This document shows, piece after piece, positions 9,446 to 18,505 of a stretch of 64,000 nucleotides of DNA. The DNA is from Sphingomonas phyllosphaerae FA2. GTDB lineage: Bacteria > Pseudomonadota > Alphaproteobacteria > Sphingomonadales > Sphingomonadaceae. Each line of letters starts with the position of its first letter. Position 1 is the first letter of the stretch. Below the pieces are notes generated by a model. It saw nothing but the letters and a program-made list of their open reading frames with translations, was not told where the DNA came from and made no database searches. The translations under genes and the position numbers were made by a program. The stretch covers positions 2,599,454-2,663,453 of the forward strand of contig NZ_KE386571.1 of NCBI RefSeq assembly GCF_000427645.1. Reading direction: 5' to 3'.

Positions 9446-9997
9446 TCAATCCGGCTTCTTCGCCACGCCGACCAGCGCCGGGCGAAGCAGGCGGTCCTTG
9501 ATCATCCAGCCCGACTGCATCTCCTGCACGATCGTGCCCGGTTCGGCATCGCTCGGCATCTCGACCATCGCCTGATGCTTGTTCGGGTCGAGCGGCTTCC
9601 CCAGCGCCTCGATCTTGGTCAGCCCGTGGCGGCCAAAGACATTCGCCAGTTCGCGCCCGGTCGCCTCGAGCCCGGTCACCAGCCCCTTGAACTTCTCGTC
9701 CTCGCGCAGGCTCGCCGGGATCGCGGCCAACGCGCGCTCCAGATTGTCGGCCACCGACAGCACGTCGCGCGCGAAGCCGGTCGCGGCATAGGCGCGCGCA
9801 TCGGCAGCGTCCTTTTCGGCGCGGCGGCGGACGTTCTGGATATCGGCCTGCGCGTACAGCGTCTCCTGCCGCGCGGTGGCGAGCTGCTCTTCCAGCTCGG
9901 CGATGCGGGCGGTCGTGGCGTCGTGCTCCGCGACCTCGGGAGCGGCCTCTGCGGTTTCTTCCCGAAGGTCGTCGGCAGGGGTGGCGTTGTCGGTCAT
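9446..9997 (-). CDS. grpE: GrpE, nucleotide exchange factor for DnaK
   Basis: A 183-residue GrpE, which releases ADP from DnaK. An acidic, variable N terminus precedes a long coiled coil (about residues 28-75, with RIAELEEQLATARQETLYAQ and ADIQNVRRRAEKD). The C-terminal beta domain has VADNLERAL, PLDPNKHQAM and the closing WMIKDRLLRPALVGVAK typical of the family. It lies 35 bases downstream of hrcA on the same strand, the common hrcA-grpE heat-shock arrangement. Confidence 0.97.
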   Translation of the reverse strand: MTDNATPADDLREETAEAAPEVAEHDATTARIAELEEQLATARQETLYAQADIQNVRRRAEKDAADARAYAATGFARDVLSVADNLERALAAIPASLREDEKFKGLVTGLEATGRELANVFGRHGLTKIEALGKPLDPNKHQAMVEMPSDAEPGTIVQEMQSGWMIKDRLLRPALVGVAKKPD

Positions 9998-10032
9998 ATC
10001 CGTCCTGTTCTTCTACGTCGAAAAACCGCGCC

Positions 10033-11076
10033 TCACCCGAGCAGCCGGGTGAGCGTCGCGGCCGTGAAATCCACCATGGGCACGACGCGCGCGTAGTTCA
10101 ACCGCGTCGGCCCGATCACGCCGACCACGCCGACGACGCGCCCGTCGCGGCCACGGAACGGCTTCGCGATCACCGAGGAGCCGCTGAGCGTGAACAATTT
10201 GTTCTCCGCGCCGATGAAGATGCGCGTCGCATCGCCGGCGCGCGCCGAGTCGAGCAGCGCCGCGACCTCCTGCTTCCCGTCGAGATCGTCGAGCAATGCG
10301 CGCACCCGCTCCAGATCGGCTGTCGCGGCATCGTCGAGCAGCCGCCCGTGCCCGCGCACGATCAGCACCGGGCGGCGCGCGCCATCCTCGCTCCACACCG
10401 CCAGCCCGCGCTCCACCAGCGCACGCGCCGCCGCGTCGAGCGCCGAGCGCCCCTGCGACAGTTCGTGCTCCAGCCGCGCGCGCGCCTCGCCGAGCGTCAG
10501 CCCGGCGAGCGTCGCGGTCATGAAATTGCCCGCCTCGACCAGCGCACCCGGCGCAATCCCGCCCGGCAGGTCGATAACGCGGTTCTCGACCGCACCGTCC
10601 TCGCCCACCAGCACCGCCAGCGCCTGCGTGCCCCCAAGCGGCACGAAGCCGATCGAGCGCAACACCGCCTCGCGCTTGGGCACCATCACCAGCCCGGCAC
10701 ACGCCGACAGCCCCGAAAGCGCCGCGGTGGTCGCCGCCAGCGCTTCCTCGACCGGCCCGCCGGTCCCGGCGCGCGCCTCGATCTGCTGGCGTTCCTCGTC
10801 GCTCGGCGCGTGCGCCTGCATCATGCCGTCGACGAACAGCCGCAGCCCGCGCTCCGTCGGCATCCGCCCCGCCGAGGTATGCGGCGCGGTGAGCAGCCCC
10901 GCCAGCTCCAGCTGCGCCAGCACGCCGCGGATCGACGCGGGCGACAGGTTGAGCCCCGCCTGCGCCAGCGTCCGCGAGCCCACCGGCTGCCCACTCTCCA
11001 GATAGCCGTCGACCACGCGCCGAAAGATATCGCGGGCGCGGTCGGTAAGCTCGGCGATGGGCGGCGAACGGGTCAC
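10033..11076 (-). CDS. hrcA: HrcA heat-inducible transcription repressor
   Basis: A 347-residue HrcA repressor, which binds CIRCE operators of chaperone genes and is itself kept folded by GroEL. A winged HTH at the N terminus (ELTDRARDIFRRVVDGYLES, GSRTLAQAGLNLSPASIRGV, TSAGRMPTERGLRLFVD) is followed by the GAF-like domain, ending in VVGVVGVIGPTRLNYARVVP. I chose the GTG at 11076, which gives a family-like beginning just before PPIAELTDRA; an upstream TTG (11112) is possible. No CIRCE element is visible upstream, so the targets must be elsewhere. Confidence 0.95.
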   Translation of the reverse strand: MTRSPPIAELTDRARDIFRRVVDGYLESGQPVGSRTLAQAGLNLSPASIRGVLAQLELAGLLTAPHTSAGRMPTERGLRLFVDGMMQAHAPSDEERQQIEARAGTGGPVEEALAATTAALSGLSACAGLVMVPKREAVLRSIGFVPLGGTQALAVLVGEDGAVENRVIDLPGGIAPGALVEAGNFMTATLAGLTLGEARARLEHELSQGRSALDAAARALVERGLAVWSEDGARRPVLIVRGHGRLLDDAATADLERVRALLDDLDGKQEVAALLDSARAGDATRIFIGAENKLFTLSGSSVIAKPFRGRDGRVVGVVGVIGPTRLNYARVVPMVDFTAATLTRLLG

Positions 11077-11190
11077 GCGCGCAGATGTATGCGCCCGCGC
11101 CGCGTGGCTCAACCGTCTTGGACAACCCTCGGAAGCTCCTTCATCTTCCGGTAATTGCTCTGGCGCATGGTGGCACAGCGAGGAGCAGCA

Positions 11191-11544
11191 ATGCCATATA
11201 GTCTATTTTTCGACAGCGAGCTGCATTTGCTGGTCGTGCGTTGGGATCGCATCTTCACGACCGAGGAAGCCGTGGATTACGGGCATGTCTACATGCGCGG
11301 CTTCCTGAACGCCGGGTTTCGCCCGGGCTATCGCCTGCTGATGGACATGACACGCTGCGATGCGCAACCGCAGGCCACGCTGGCCGAGCTGGAAAATCAC
11401 ATGCGCAAGATCCCGAAGGCGAGCCGGATTGCGGTGGCCGCCACCGCGCCGCTGCTCCGCAATCAGGTGCGCCGGGTAATGACGCAGCCGTATATGCGAT
11501 TGTTCGACGACACCGCCGCGGCGCGCGGCTGGGTGGTGAGCTGA
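11191..11544 (+). CDS. Small STAS/SpoIIAA-like hypothetical protein
   Basis: A 117-residue cytoplasmic protein with no signal peptide. The sequence runs MPYSLFFDSELHLLVVRWDR, then a helix with TTEEAVDYG, a strand GYRLLMDMT, a helix ATLAELENHMRKI, IAVAATAPLLRNQVRRVM and a final helix. The alternating strand-helix pattern resembles SpoIIAA/STAS-like proteins of unknown function. The ATG at 11191 is preceded by AGGAG at a good distance; earlier in-frame starts (11155, 11167) lack this. It is divergent from hrcA and transcribed alone. Confidence 0.7.
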   Translation: MPYSLFFDSELHLLVVRWDRIFTTEEAVDYGHVYMRGFLNAGFRPGYRLLMDMTRCDAQPQATLAELENHMRKIPKASRIAVAATAPLLRNQVRRVMTQPYMRLFDDTAAARGWVVS

Positions 11545-11559
11545 CCGCGCCACAAACGC

Positions 11560-11692
11560 CGTCGCCCCTGCGCAGGCAGGGGCTCATGCCTGTATCGTCC
11601 GGGTAGTCGGCTGACACAGACGCCGACACCGCCGTGACTGGCCGCTCGCGAAACGACAAAGACATAGGCCCCTGCCTGCGCAGGGGCGACGG
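11560..11692. repeat. Palindromic intergenic repeat, family D, complete pair
   Basis: A left arm (GTCGCCCCTGCGCAGGCAGG onward) and an inverted right arm (CATAGGCCCCTGCCTGCGCA onward) flank about 70 unrelated bases. Each arm is also a small palindrome. It fills the convergent gap between the small STAS-like gene and the DUF6438 lipoprotein gene, where it could stop transcription from both sides. Confidence 0.8.
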
Positions 11693-11699
11693 ACCCGTG

Positions 11700-12197
11700 T
11701 CAGCGTTTCCCGATGAACCCCGCAATCGGCAGCAGAGCCGGCGCGTCCTGCAGTGCCTTGGCCATTGCCGCATTGCCGACCCGGCACCCGTAATAGAAGT
11801 GCAGATGCCCTGCCCCGCCGCTCGCCATCGCCCAAGTGACGTCGACACTCGGCATGTCGGTCGGCGCGGGGCCGCAATCGGGCGAGCCCATCTCCACCCG
11901 CCGTTCGCCATCGGGTCGATACGGTTCGAGCGCCGCAGCGAAGCGGCGATAGTCGGCCGGGGCGACCCGGAACGCCCGGCTACCCGACACCGCCGTGAAT
12001 CGCTCGCCCTCGAACGTGCCGGTACCGTCCGCGCGGACCGTCACCTTATAGACCGGGCAGGTCCCATAGCACGGCTTCGTCGCATAGCTGACCGACTCGC
12101 CCTCGATCGCCACCGGCGCACCGGCTGCCGGGGATCGCAGCTCGACGGGCGTACACCCCGCCGCCAGCACCAACACCATCGCCATCATCACCCGCAT
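11700..12197 (-). CDS. DUF6438-type lipoprotein
   Basis: A 165-residue predicted lipoprotein. A short hydrophobic signal ends in VLAAGC (lipidated cysteine at about residue 15). The mature part has YATKPCYGTCPVYKVTVRAD, the conserved front of DUF6438 proteins, then GTGTFEGERF and a C-terminal region with HLHFYYGCR. Four further cysteines (two in PCYGTC, CGP, GC) could form disulfides in the periplasm. Its function is unknown. It is divergent from rph across about 80 bases. Confidence 0.75.
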   Translation of the reverse strand: MRVMMAMVLVLAAGCTPVELRSPAAGAPVAIEGESVSYATKPCYGTCPVYKVTVRADGTGTFEGERFTAVSGSRAFRVAPADYRRFAAALEPYRPDGERRVEMGSPDCGPAPTDMPSVDVTWAMASGGAGHLHFYYGCRVGNAAMAKALQDAPALLPIAGFIGKR

Positions 12198-12276
12198 CGC
12201 ATCCTCCCGTTAGTCGCTGGCGTCGCCGCACCAACCCCGCTAGGGGCGTGGGCGATCCGACCTTGAGGAGAGTTGA

Positions 12277-12990
12277 ATGCGCCCCAGCGGCCGCACCCCC
12301 GACCAGATGCGCCCGATCACGATCGAGCCGCGCTTCACCCGCCACGCCGAAGGTTCGGTGCTGATCGGCTTCGGCGATACCAAGGTGCTGGTCACCGCCT
12401 CCGTCGAGGAGCGCGTGCCGCCGTTCCTGCGCGGCAAGGGTCAAGGCTGGGTCACCGCCGAATACGGGATGCTCCCGCGCGCCACGCATACGCGCGGCAG
12501 CCGTGAAGCCGCCAAGGGCAAGCAGTCCGGGCGCACGCAGGAGATCCAGCGGCTGATCGGGCGCAGCCTGCGCGCGGTCACCGATCTGACGTTGCTGGGC
12601 GAGCGGCAGATCACGCTCGATTGCGACGTGATCCAGGCCGATGGCGGCACGCGCACCGCGTCGATCTCGGGCGCGTGGGTCGCGCTGCGGCTGGCGGTCG
12701 ACGGGCTGCTCGCGTCGAGCAAGCTGACTGCCGACCCGATCAAGCAGAAGATCGCGGCGGTGTCGTGCGGCATCTATCAGGGCAATCCGGTGCTCGACCT
12801 AGATTACGACGAGGATTCGAACGCCGACGCCGACGCCAATTTCGTGCTGCTCGAAAACGGCCACATCGCCGAGGCGCAGGCGACCGCCGAGCACGCCACC
12901 TATGACGAGGAAGCGCTGCTGCGCCTCCTCCGCCTCGCGCGGATCGGCTGCAACGAGATCTTCGCCGCGCAGGCGCGCGCCGTCGCATGA
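12277..12990 (+). CDS. rph: Ribonuclease PH
   Basis: A 237-residue phosphorolytic 3'-5' exoribonuclease that trims tRNA 3' ends. Typical features are [20 protein letters not shown] at the start, [55 protein letters not shown], and the active-site region [19 protein letters not shown]. The length equals the family norm. The next gene, rdgB, starts within its stop codon (ATGA). Confidence 0.97.
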   Translation: MRPSGRTPDQMRPITIEPRFTRHAEGSVLIGFGDTKVLVTASVEERVPPFLRGKGQGWVTAEYGMLPRATHTRGSREAAKGKQSGRTQEIQRLIGRSLRAVTDLTLLGERQITLDCDVIQADGGTRTASISGAWVALRLAVDGLLASSKLTADPIKQKIAAVSCGIYQGNPVLDLDYDEDSNADADANFVLLENGHIAEAQATAEHATYDEEALLRLLRLARIGCNEIFAAQARAVA

Positions 12991-13613
12991 GCGGTGAGGG
13001 AAAGGAGCCGCAGGCGATCCGCAAGCTCCAGCCCGGCAAGCTGGTGATCGCCAGCCACAATGCCGGCAAGGTGCGCGAGATCGCGGCGCTGCTGGAGGGC
13101 CGCGGGCTCGACGTCATTTCGGCGGGCGCGCTCGACCTGCCCGAGCCCGAGGAAACCGGCACCACCTTCGTGATGAACGCCGAGCTGAAGGCGCGCGCGG
13201 CGGCGGACCTGTCGGGTCTGCCCGCGCTCGCCGACGACAGCGGCTTGTGCGTCGATGCGCTGGGCGGCGATCCCGGCATCTTCTCGGCGCGCTGGGGCGG
13301 GCCGGAGAAGGACTTCGGGCATGCGATGCGGCTGATCGAGGACAAGCTCGCCGAAACCCCCGACGCGCCCCGCGACGCGCACTTCGTCTGCGCGCTGGCG
13401 CTGGCGTGGCCCGACGGGCATGTCGAATGGTTCGAGGGGCGCGTCGACGGCACGCTCGTCTGGCCACCTCGCGGCGACAAGGGGCATGGCTACGACCCGG
13501 TGTTCCAGCCGGTCGGGCACGACGTGACCTTCGGCGAGATGGACGAACCCGCCAAGAACGAGATCAGCCATCGCGGCGACGCGTTCCGGCAAATGGTCGC
13601 GGCGGTGTTCTGA
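12987..13613 (+). CDS. rdgB: RdgB/HAM1 non-canonical purine NTP pyrophosphatase
   Basis: A 208-residue enzyme that hydrolyses ITP, dITP and XTP to monophosphates, keeping damaged purines out of nucleic acids. Landmarks are [18 protein letters not shown] (nucleotide binding), [20 protein letters not shown], and the C-terminal [10 protein letters not shown] and [11 protein letters not shown]. The start overlaps the rph stop by four bases, so the two are co-translated; this rph-rdgB pairing is common in alphaproteobacteria. Confidence 0.97.
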   Translation: MSGEGKEPQAIRKLQPGKLVIASHNAGKVREIAALLEGRGLDVISAGALDLPEPEETGTTFVMNAELKARAAADLSGLPALADDSGLCVDALGGDPGIFSARWGGPEKDFGHAMRLIEDKLAETPDAPRDAHFVCALALAWPDGHVEWFEGRVDGTLVWPPRGDKGHGYDPVFQPVGHDVTFGEMDEPAKNEISHRGDAFRQMVAAVF

Positions 13614-13621
13614 AGCTAGAC

Positions 13622-13716
13622 CGTCATTCCCGCGCAGGCGGGAATCCAGAACCTCTGACGCTTGTGGCTCTTACGCTGACCTGCGCGTCTGGATTCCCGC
13701 CTGCGCGGGAATGACG
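13622..13716. repeat. Palindromic intergenic repeat, family A
   Basis: Arms CGTCATTCCCGCGCAGGCGG and the inverse ATTCCCGCCTGCGCGGGAAT flank about 50 bases that include AGAACCTCTGACG and GACCTGCGCGTCTGG. It lies between the converging rdgB and CAP-domain genes. Confidence 0.85.
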
Positions 13717-13743
13717 GCTGAGGGACGGGCCGCCCTCAATCCC

Positions 13744-14295
13744 TCAATACGCCCGCCGCCCCGACAACTCGCCGCCGGGATTGTAGCGGCAGACCAGGAA
13801 ATCCTGCGTTTGCCCGCTCTCCATCGCGCATCCGACCTCGGTGGTCGTGCGCCACACGATCTGCGCGTAATGCGCCGCATCCTGCCAGCGCCCCGTGCGA
13901 CTAAAGCCCGGGCTCGGGCGATTGCGGAAGTTGCGCCGCTCCTCGATCCAGTACCGCGCCATCTCGCCGTAATCATAGCCGTCGCGCGTGCCGGCGAACA
14001 GATTCTCGCCCTGCCACCCCGCGCCCGCCGGCTGGTCGGCGTGGAACAATCGGCCACTGCGCGCCAGCACCTGCGCATGCCGCGCGGCGGCCGCTGCGAG
14101 CGACGGGCTCCACGCCAGCGGCGCCAGCCCGACCGCCACTCGTGCACGATTGTGCACGTCGAGCATCGCGCGCTTGAGCGACACCACATCACGGGAGGGG
14201 GTGGCACGCTGGATACGGAACTCGACCCCGGCGGCCACAGCGGGCGCACAGGACGTAACGGCAAGCAACAACGCGACGAATCGGCGAACAAGCAT
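13744..14295 (-). CDS. Secreted CAP-domain (SCP/PR-1-like) protein
   Basis: A 183-residue protein. A hydrophobic N terminus (VRRFVALLLAVTSCAPAVAA) looks like a signal peptide. A CAP domain follows with DVHNRARVAVGLAPLAW, AARHAQVLARSGRLFHAD, GENLFAG, HYAQIVWRTTTEVGCAM and DFLVCRYNPGGE, the order and spacing usual for the family. Bacterial CAP proteins are extracytoplasmic and mostly of unknown role. The ATG at 14295 gives a clean signal peptide; a TTG at 14313 is the longest possible start. It is divergent from hemW. Confidence 0.85.
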   Translation of the reverse strand: MLVRRFVALLLAVTSCAPAVAAGVEFRIQRATPSRDVVSLKRAMLDVHNRARVAVGLAPLAWSPSLAAAAARHAQVLARSGRLFHADQPAGAGWQGENLFAGTRDGYDYGEMARYWIEERRNFRNRPSPGFSRTGRWQDAAHYAQIVWRTTTEVGCAMESGQTQDFLVCRYNPGGELSGRRAY

Positions 14296-14405
14296 CACCA
14301 ACCTGGATGTCAAAGTCGTTGCGCTACGGCAACATGGCGCAGATCCGGCATGCGGCGACGGTGGCGTTTGCTGCGACGAACCGCCATATGCGCGCGATCA
14401 TGGGC

Positions 14406-15593
14406 ATGATCGACCTCGTCTCCCCCGACGCCGCGGCGGCGCAGGACCGCGCCGCGCGCGCCGCCGCGCCGCTCGCGCTGTACATCCACTGGCCGTTCTG
14501 CGTCTCGAAATGCCCCTATTGCGACTTTAACAGCCATGTCCGCGCCACCGTCGACGAGGCGGCGTGGCACGACGCGCTGCTCGCCGATCTCGCGCACGAG
14601 GTGGCGTTGCTGCCCGGCCGGCGGCTCGGGTCGATCTTCTTCGGCGGCGGCACCCCCTCGCTGATGCCGCCCGCCACCGTCGCCGCGCTGATCGAGGCCG
14701 CGACCCGCGCATGGACGCCGGTCGGCGATGTCGAGATCACGCTGGAGGCCAATCCGTCGTCGGTCGAGGCGGCGCGCTTCGCCGATCTCGCCGCAGCCGG
14801 GGTCAATCGCGTCTCGCTCGGGCTACAGGCGCTCGACGACGAAGCGCTGCGATTCCTCGGCCGCGCGCACGGCGTCGACGAGGGGCTCGGCGCGTTCGCC
14901 GTCGCACAGCGCCATTTCGCGCGGGTCAGCTTCGACCTGATCTACGCGCGTCCCGGCCAGTCGCTCGATGCGTGGGACGCCGAGCTGGCGCGCGCGCTGT
15001 CGTTCGGCACCGAACATCTGTCGCTGTATCAACTGACGATCGAGCCCGGCACGCGCTTCGCCACCGAGGCCGCGGCGGGGCGGCTGACGATCCCCGATGG
15101 CGACAGCGCCGCCGACCTGTTCGAGCTGACCCGCGCGCGCACCGCGGCGGCGGGGTTGCCCGCCTATGAAATCTCCAACCACGCCCGCGCCGGGGCGGAG
15201 AGCCGCCACAATCTCGCTTACTGGCGCTACCGCGATTACGCCGGCATCGGCCCCGGCGCGCACGGCCGCCGCGACCATCTCGCGACATTCCGCCGCAAGA
15301 AGCCCGAGAACTGGCTCGCCGCGGTGGCGCGCAACGGTCACGGGCTGGAGAGCGAGGAGCCGCTGGATGCCCCGACCCGCGTCGGCGAGGCGTTGCTGAT
15401 GGGGCTGCGGCTGCGCGAGGGCGTCGACGTCGCGGCGATCGCGGCGGCAGGCGGGATGGGCGTCGAGCAGATCGTCGACCTCGCCGCGATCGCCGCGCTG
15501 CCGGATCTGATCGTCCACGAGGGCGAGCGGCTGCGCGTCACCGACGCAGGCATGATCCTGCTCGACGCGATCCTGCCGAAGGTGGTGCGCTAG
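14406..15593 (+). CDS. hemW: HemW-type radical SAM protein
   Basis: A radical SAM protein of the HemW family (haem chaperone, formerly called coproporphyrinogen III oxidase-like). The iron-sulfur motif is C-x3-C-x2-C in HWPFCVSKCPYCDFNSHVR. FFGGGTPSLM, EITLEANPSS and FDLIYARPGQ follow, and HNLAYWRYRDYAGIGPGAHG is strongly family-specific. The start is uncertain: the frame is open from an ATG at 14307, with further ATGs at 14334, 14388 and 14400. I chose 14406 because HemW proteins normally begin close to the LALYIHWPFC strand. The rph-rdgB-hemW neighbourhood is familiar in this group. Confidence 0.9.
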   Translation: MIDLVSPDAAAAQDRAARAAAPLALYIHWPFCVSKCPYCDFNSHVRATVDEAAWHDALLADLAHEVALLPGRRLGSIFFGGGTPSLMPPATVAALIEAATRAWTPVGDVEITLEANPSSVEAARFADLAAAGVNRVSLGLQALDDEALRFLGRAHGVDEGLGAFAVAQRHFARVSFDLIYARPGQSLDAWDAELARALSFGTEHLSLYQLTIEPGTRFATEAAAGRLTIPDGDSAADLFELTRARTAAAGLPAYEISNHARAGAESRHNLAYWRYRDYAGIGPGAHGRRDHLATFRRKKPENWLAAVARNGHGLESEEPLDAPTRVGEALLMGLRLREGVDVAAIAAAGGMGVEQIVDLAAIAALPDLIVHEGERLRVTDAGMILLDAILPKVVR

Positions 15594-15609
15594 GGAGCCA
15601 CACCCTCCC

Positions 15610-15694
15610 CGTCGCCCCGGACTTGATCCGGGGCCCCGCTTCTTCTTGGCGACCGACGTAAGAAGCAGGATCCCGGATCAGGTCCGGGATGACG
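15610..15694. repeat. Palindromic intergenic repeat, family B
   Basis: Arms GTCGCCCCGGACTTGATCCG and the inverse ending CGGATCAGGTCCGGGATGAC flank a short centre (CTTGGCGACCGACG). It lies between the converging hemW and Gfo/Idh/MocA genes. Confidence 0.85.
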
Positions 15695-15734
15695 GGATGA
15701 GGCAAGTGGCTGGCACAACCAGAAACACGGGCAC

Positions 15735-16895
15735 CTATCCCGCCAACCCGCTCCACTTCTGATCCGACCCGGCATTGGCAACCACTGCCTCGACGAACGC
15801 CATCGTCCGCACGCCGTCGCCGGTGCCCGGGAACCACGCCGCCGCGCCGCGCTCGGCGACCGCATCACCACCGCGGATCGTCGCCGCCACCGCGCGATAG
15901 AGGTTCGCGAACGCCTCGATATAGCCCTCCGGGTGCCCCGCGGGCGTGCGGATGCGCGCCAGCGTGGTGTCGGCCATCCCCGGCCCGCCGGTGCGCACGA
16001 TCTCGCCCGGCTTGTCGAGCCAGCGTAGCGTCAGCGTATTGGGCTCCATCTGCGCCCAGTCGAGCCCGCCCTTCTCACCGTGGATGCGCAGCCGCAGGCC
16101 GTTCTCGTCGCCCGCCGCCACCTGCGTCGCCTTCAGCACGCCGCGCGCGCCGCCGTCGAAGCGCAGCAGTACGCTGACGTCGTCGTCGAGTCGCCGCCCG
16201 GGCACGTGCGTCGTCAGGTCGGCGCACAGCGACTCGACCTGCAACCCGCTGACATGCTCGGCAAGCTGGAACGCATGCGTCCCGATATCGCCAAGGCACC
16301 CGCCCAGCCCGGCGCGCGCCGGGTCGGTGCGCCACTCGGCCTGTCGATTGCCTTCGCGGTCCAACGCGCTGCTCAGCCACCCTTGCGAATATTCGACCTG
16401 CACCAGCCGGATCGCGCCGAGGTCGCCACGCGCCACCCGCGCGCGCGCTTCCTCGACCATCGGATAGCCGCTGTAGGTGAAGGCCAGCGCATAATGCCGC
16501 CCGCTCCGCTCGGCCGCGGCGGCGATCGCCTTGGCTTCGTCGAGGTTCAGCGACATCGGCTTTTCGCAGATGACGTGGAAGCCCGCGTCGAGCGCCGCGA
16601 TCGACATTGGCGCATGCAGGTGATTCGGTGTCACGATCGCCACCGCGTCGATCCGTTTGCCCTCCGGCAGCGCACGCTCGGCCGAAAGCAGCTCGTCAAT
16701 CGAGCCATAAACGCGTCCCGCATCCATCCCGAGCAGCTCGCCGGTGCGCGTATTGCGGCCGGAATCGGTGCTGAACGCACCCGCGACCAGCCGCCAGTCG
16801 CCGTCGACGCCCGCCGCCATCCGGTGGACCGCACCGATGAACGCGCCTTCGCCGCCGCCGACCATACCGAGCTTAAGTGGTTCTACCCGCGCCAT
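15735..16895 (-). CDS. Gfo/Idh/MocA-family sugar oxidoreductase
   Basis: A 386-residue NAD(P)-dependent oxidoreductase. The N-terminal Rossmann fold shows KLGMVGGGEGAFIGAVHR; AIVTPNHLHAPMSIAALDAG leads into the signature FHVICEKPMSLNLDEA (lysine of the EKP motif). The C-terminal domain has GGCLGDIGTHAFQLAEHVSG, where the GDIGTHA segment carries the usual catalytic histidine region. Such enzymes oxidise or reduce sugar hydroxyls or keto groups. It is divergent from the cytochrome c gene and shares a 115-base promoter region containing a candidate LacI operator. It probably acts on the sugar handled by the plus-strand cluster (inference). Confidence 0.88.
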   Translation of the reverse strand: MARVEPLKLGMVGGGEGAFIGAVHRMAAGVDGDWRLVAGAFSTDSGRNTRTGELLGMDAGRVYGSIDELLSAERALPEGKRIDAVAIVTPNHLHAPMSIAALDAGFHVICEKPMSLNLDEAKAIAAAAERSGRHYALAFTYSGYPMVEEARARVARGDLGAIRLVQVEYSQGWLSSALDREGNRQAEWRTDPARAGLGGCLGDIGTHAFQLAEHVSGLQVESLCADLTTHVPGRRLDDDVSVLLRFDGGARGVLKATQVAAGDENGLRLRIHGEKGGLDWAQMEPNTLTLRWLDKPGEIVRTGGPGMADTTLARIRTPAGHPEGYIEAFANLYRAVAATIRGGDAVAERGAAAWFPGTGDGVRTMAFVEAVVANAGSDQKWSGLAG

Positions 16896-16962
16896 TCATC
16901 CTCCCGTCATCCGCATACCGGCATTACGAAGACCGTAACGTCAGCCGCCTTGCTATCGCCCG

Positions 16963-16976
16963 GTTTAGCGGTAAAC
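16963..16976. promoter_or_regulatory. Candidate LacI-family operator
   Basis: The inverted repeat GTTTA-GCGG-TAAAC lies in the divergent gap between the Gfo/Idh/MocA gene and the cytochrome c gene. Its size and nearly symmetric centre fit a LacI-type operator. The LacI gene at 23963 closes the same cluster. A related sequence, with the same AGCGGTAAA core, lies at 25041-25058 just behind that gene. The assignment is by position and symmetry only. Confidence 0.4.
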
Positions 16977-17010
16977 TGGCGGCAATCAATTCGGGTTTGG
17001 AGAGTATGCG

Positions 17011-17391
17011 ATGAAGTTGATCGCCGGTCTGGCCACCGCGCCAGTCGCCGCCATTGTCGCGCTGGTCGTTTCGGCCCCCGCGCCGGCGCAGCAGAACGGG
17101 CAGCAGGCATTCGCCGCGTGCAAGGCGTGCCACACGCTCCACAAGGGCGAGCGCAATGGCATCGGCCCGAACCTCGCCGGGCTGTTCACGCGCGCGCCGG
17201 CCTCCGCGCCGGGCTTCAACTATTCGGCCGCCTTCAAGAAGGCGCAGCTGAAGTGGAACGACGCGTCGCTCAACGAATATCTCGCCGCGCCGCAGAAGAA
17301 GGTGCCGGGCACGCGGATGCCGATCTCGACCCCCGATCCCGCCAAGCGCGCCGCGATCATCGCCTATCTGAAGTCCGAGACCGCCAAGTGA
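17011..17391 (+). CDS. Class I cytochrome c
   Basis: A 126-residue secreted c-type cytochrome. A Sec signal peptide (MKLIAGLATAPVAAIVALVV onward, ending APAPAQ) precedes the haem motif CKACH within FAACKACHTLHKGERNGIGP. The axial methionine is in PGTRMPI, followed by the C-terminal helix KRAAIIAYLKSE. It resembles the small cytochromes c2. It leads the plus-strand sugar cluster and could be the electron acceptor of the GMC dehydrogenase encoded at 22191 (inference). The next gene starts inside its stop codon. Confidence 0.9.
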   Translation: MKLIAGLATAPVAAIVALVVSAPAPAQQNGQQAFAACKACHTLHKGERNGIGPNLAGLFTRAPASAPGFNYSAAFKKAQLKWNDASLNEYLAAPQKKVPGTRMPISTPDPAKRAAIIAYLKSETAK

Positions 17392-18449
17392 GCGGCGGCG
17401 GCACCATGCGCGGCCCGGGCGTCTTCCTCGCGCAGTTCATGGGTGACGCCGCGCCGTTCGACACGCTTGACAACGCCGCGCGCTGGATGGCCGAGGCCGG
17501 TTACGAAGGCGTGCAGATCCCGACCCGCGACGAGCGGTGCATGGACCTGAAACTCGCCGCCGAGAGCCAGGATTATGCCGACGAGCTGGTCGGACGTTGC
17601 CGCGAGGCGGGCGTCGCGATCACCGAATTGTCGACCCACCTGCAAGGCCAGCTCGTCGCGGTCCACCCCGCCTATGACACCGCCTTCGACGTGTTCGCGC
17701 CGGAAGAATTGCGCGGCAAGCCCGCCGAGCGGCAGGCATGGGCGGTCGACCAGCTCAAGCTCGCCGCCAAGGCGAGCCGGCGGCTCGGGCTCGACGCGCA
17801 TGCCACCTTCTCGGGCGCGTTCGCATGGCCGTTCGTCTATCCGTGGCCGCAACGCCCGGCGGGGATGGTCGAGGACGCGTTTGCCGAACTCGGCAAGCGC
17901 TGGACCCCGATCCTCGACACGTTCGAGAACGAAGGCGTCGACCTCTGCTTCGAGCTGCACCCCGGCGAGGACCTGCACGACGGCACCACCTTCGAGCGAT
18001 TCCTGGACGCGGTCGGCGGGCACCAGCGCGCCAATATCCTCTACGACCCCAGCCACTTCGTGCTGCAGGCGATGGATTATCTCCAGTTCATCGACTTCTA
18101 CCACGAACGAATCCGCATGTTCCACGTCAAGGATGCGGAGTTCAACCCGACCGGCAAGGCGGGTGTGTACGGCAGCTATTCGGACTGGGTCGACCGCCCG
18201 GGCCGCTTCCGCTCGCTCGGCGACGGACAGGTCGATTTCGGCGGCATCTTCTCGAAGCTGACGCAATATGGCTATGCCGGCTGGGCGGTGCTGGAATGGG
18301 AATGCTGCCTGAAGCATCCCGAGGACGGCGCACGCGAAGGCGCACCGTTCATCGCCGCGCACATGATCCGCCGCCCCGAGCGCGCCTTCGACGATTTCGC
18401 GGGCGGCTCCGATCCGGCCGCGAACCGGCGCTTGCTCGGGCTCGACTGA
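17388..18449 (+). CDS. Sugar phosphate isomerase/epimerase family TIM-barrel protein
   Basis: A 353-residue xylose-isomerase-like TIM barrel with no signal peptide, so probably cytoplasmic. Metal-site candidates are E and H in LCFELHPGEDLHD, D in ILYDPSHFV, H in FHVKDAEF, and the C-terminal glutamate in WAVLEWECC. Related barrels isomerise, epimerise or dehydrate (keto)sugars. The GTG at 17388 overlaps the cytochrome c stop (GTGA); an ATG at 17406 is the alternative. It is the first of three barrels in this cluster and the only one without an export signal. Confidence 0.82.
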   Translation: MSGGGTMRGPGVFLAQFMGDAAPFDTLDNAARWMAEAGYEGVQIPTRDERCMDLKLAAESQDYADELVGRCREAGVAITELSTHLQGQLVAVHPAYDTAFDVFAPEELRGKPAERQAWAVDQLKLAAKASRRLGLDAHATFSGAFAWPFVYPWPQRPAGMVEDAFAELGKRWTPILDTFENEGVDLCFELHPGEDLHDGTTFERFLDAVGGHQRANILYDPSHFVLQAMDYLQFIDFYHERIRMFHVKDAEFNPTGKAGVYGSYSDWVDRPGRFRSLGDGQVDFGGIFSKLTQYGYAGWAVLEWECCLKHPEDGAREGAPFIAAHMIRRPERAFDDFAGGSDPAANRRLLGLD

Positions 18450-18505
18450 TTGGCCAGACTGTAAAAATCAGATAAAAGAATCGCGCGATCATAAAGGGGT
18501 AGAGG

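Noticed and set aside
11077..11190. Looked for a CIRCE operator at hrcA
   Set aside because: No TTAGCACTC-N9-GAGTGCTAA-like sequence in the upstream gap or near grpE.
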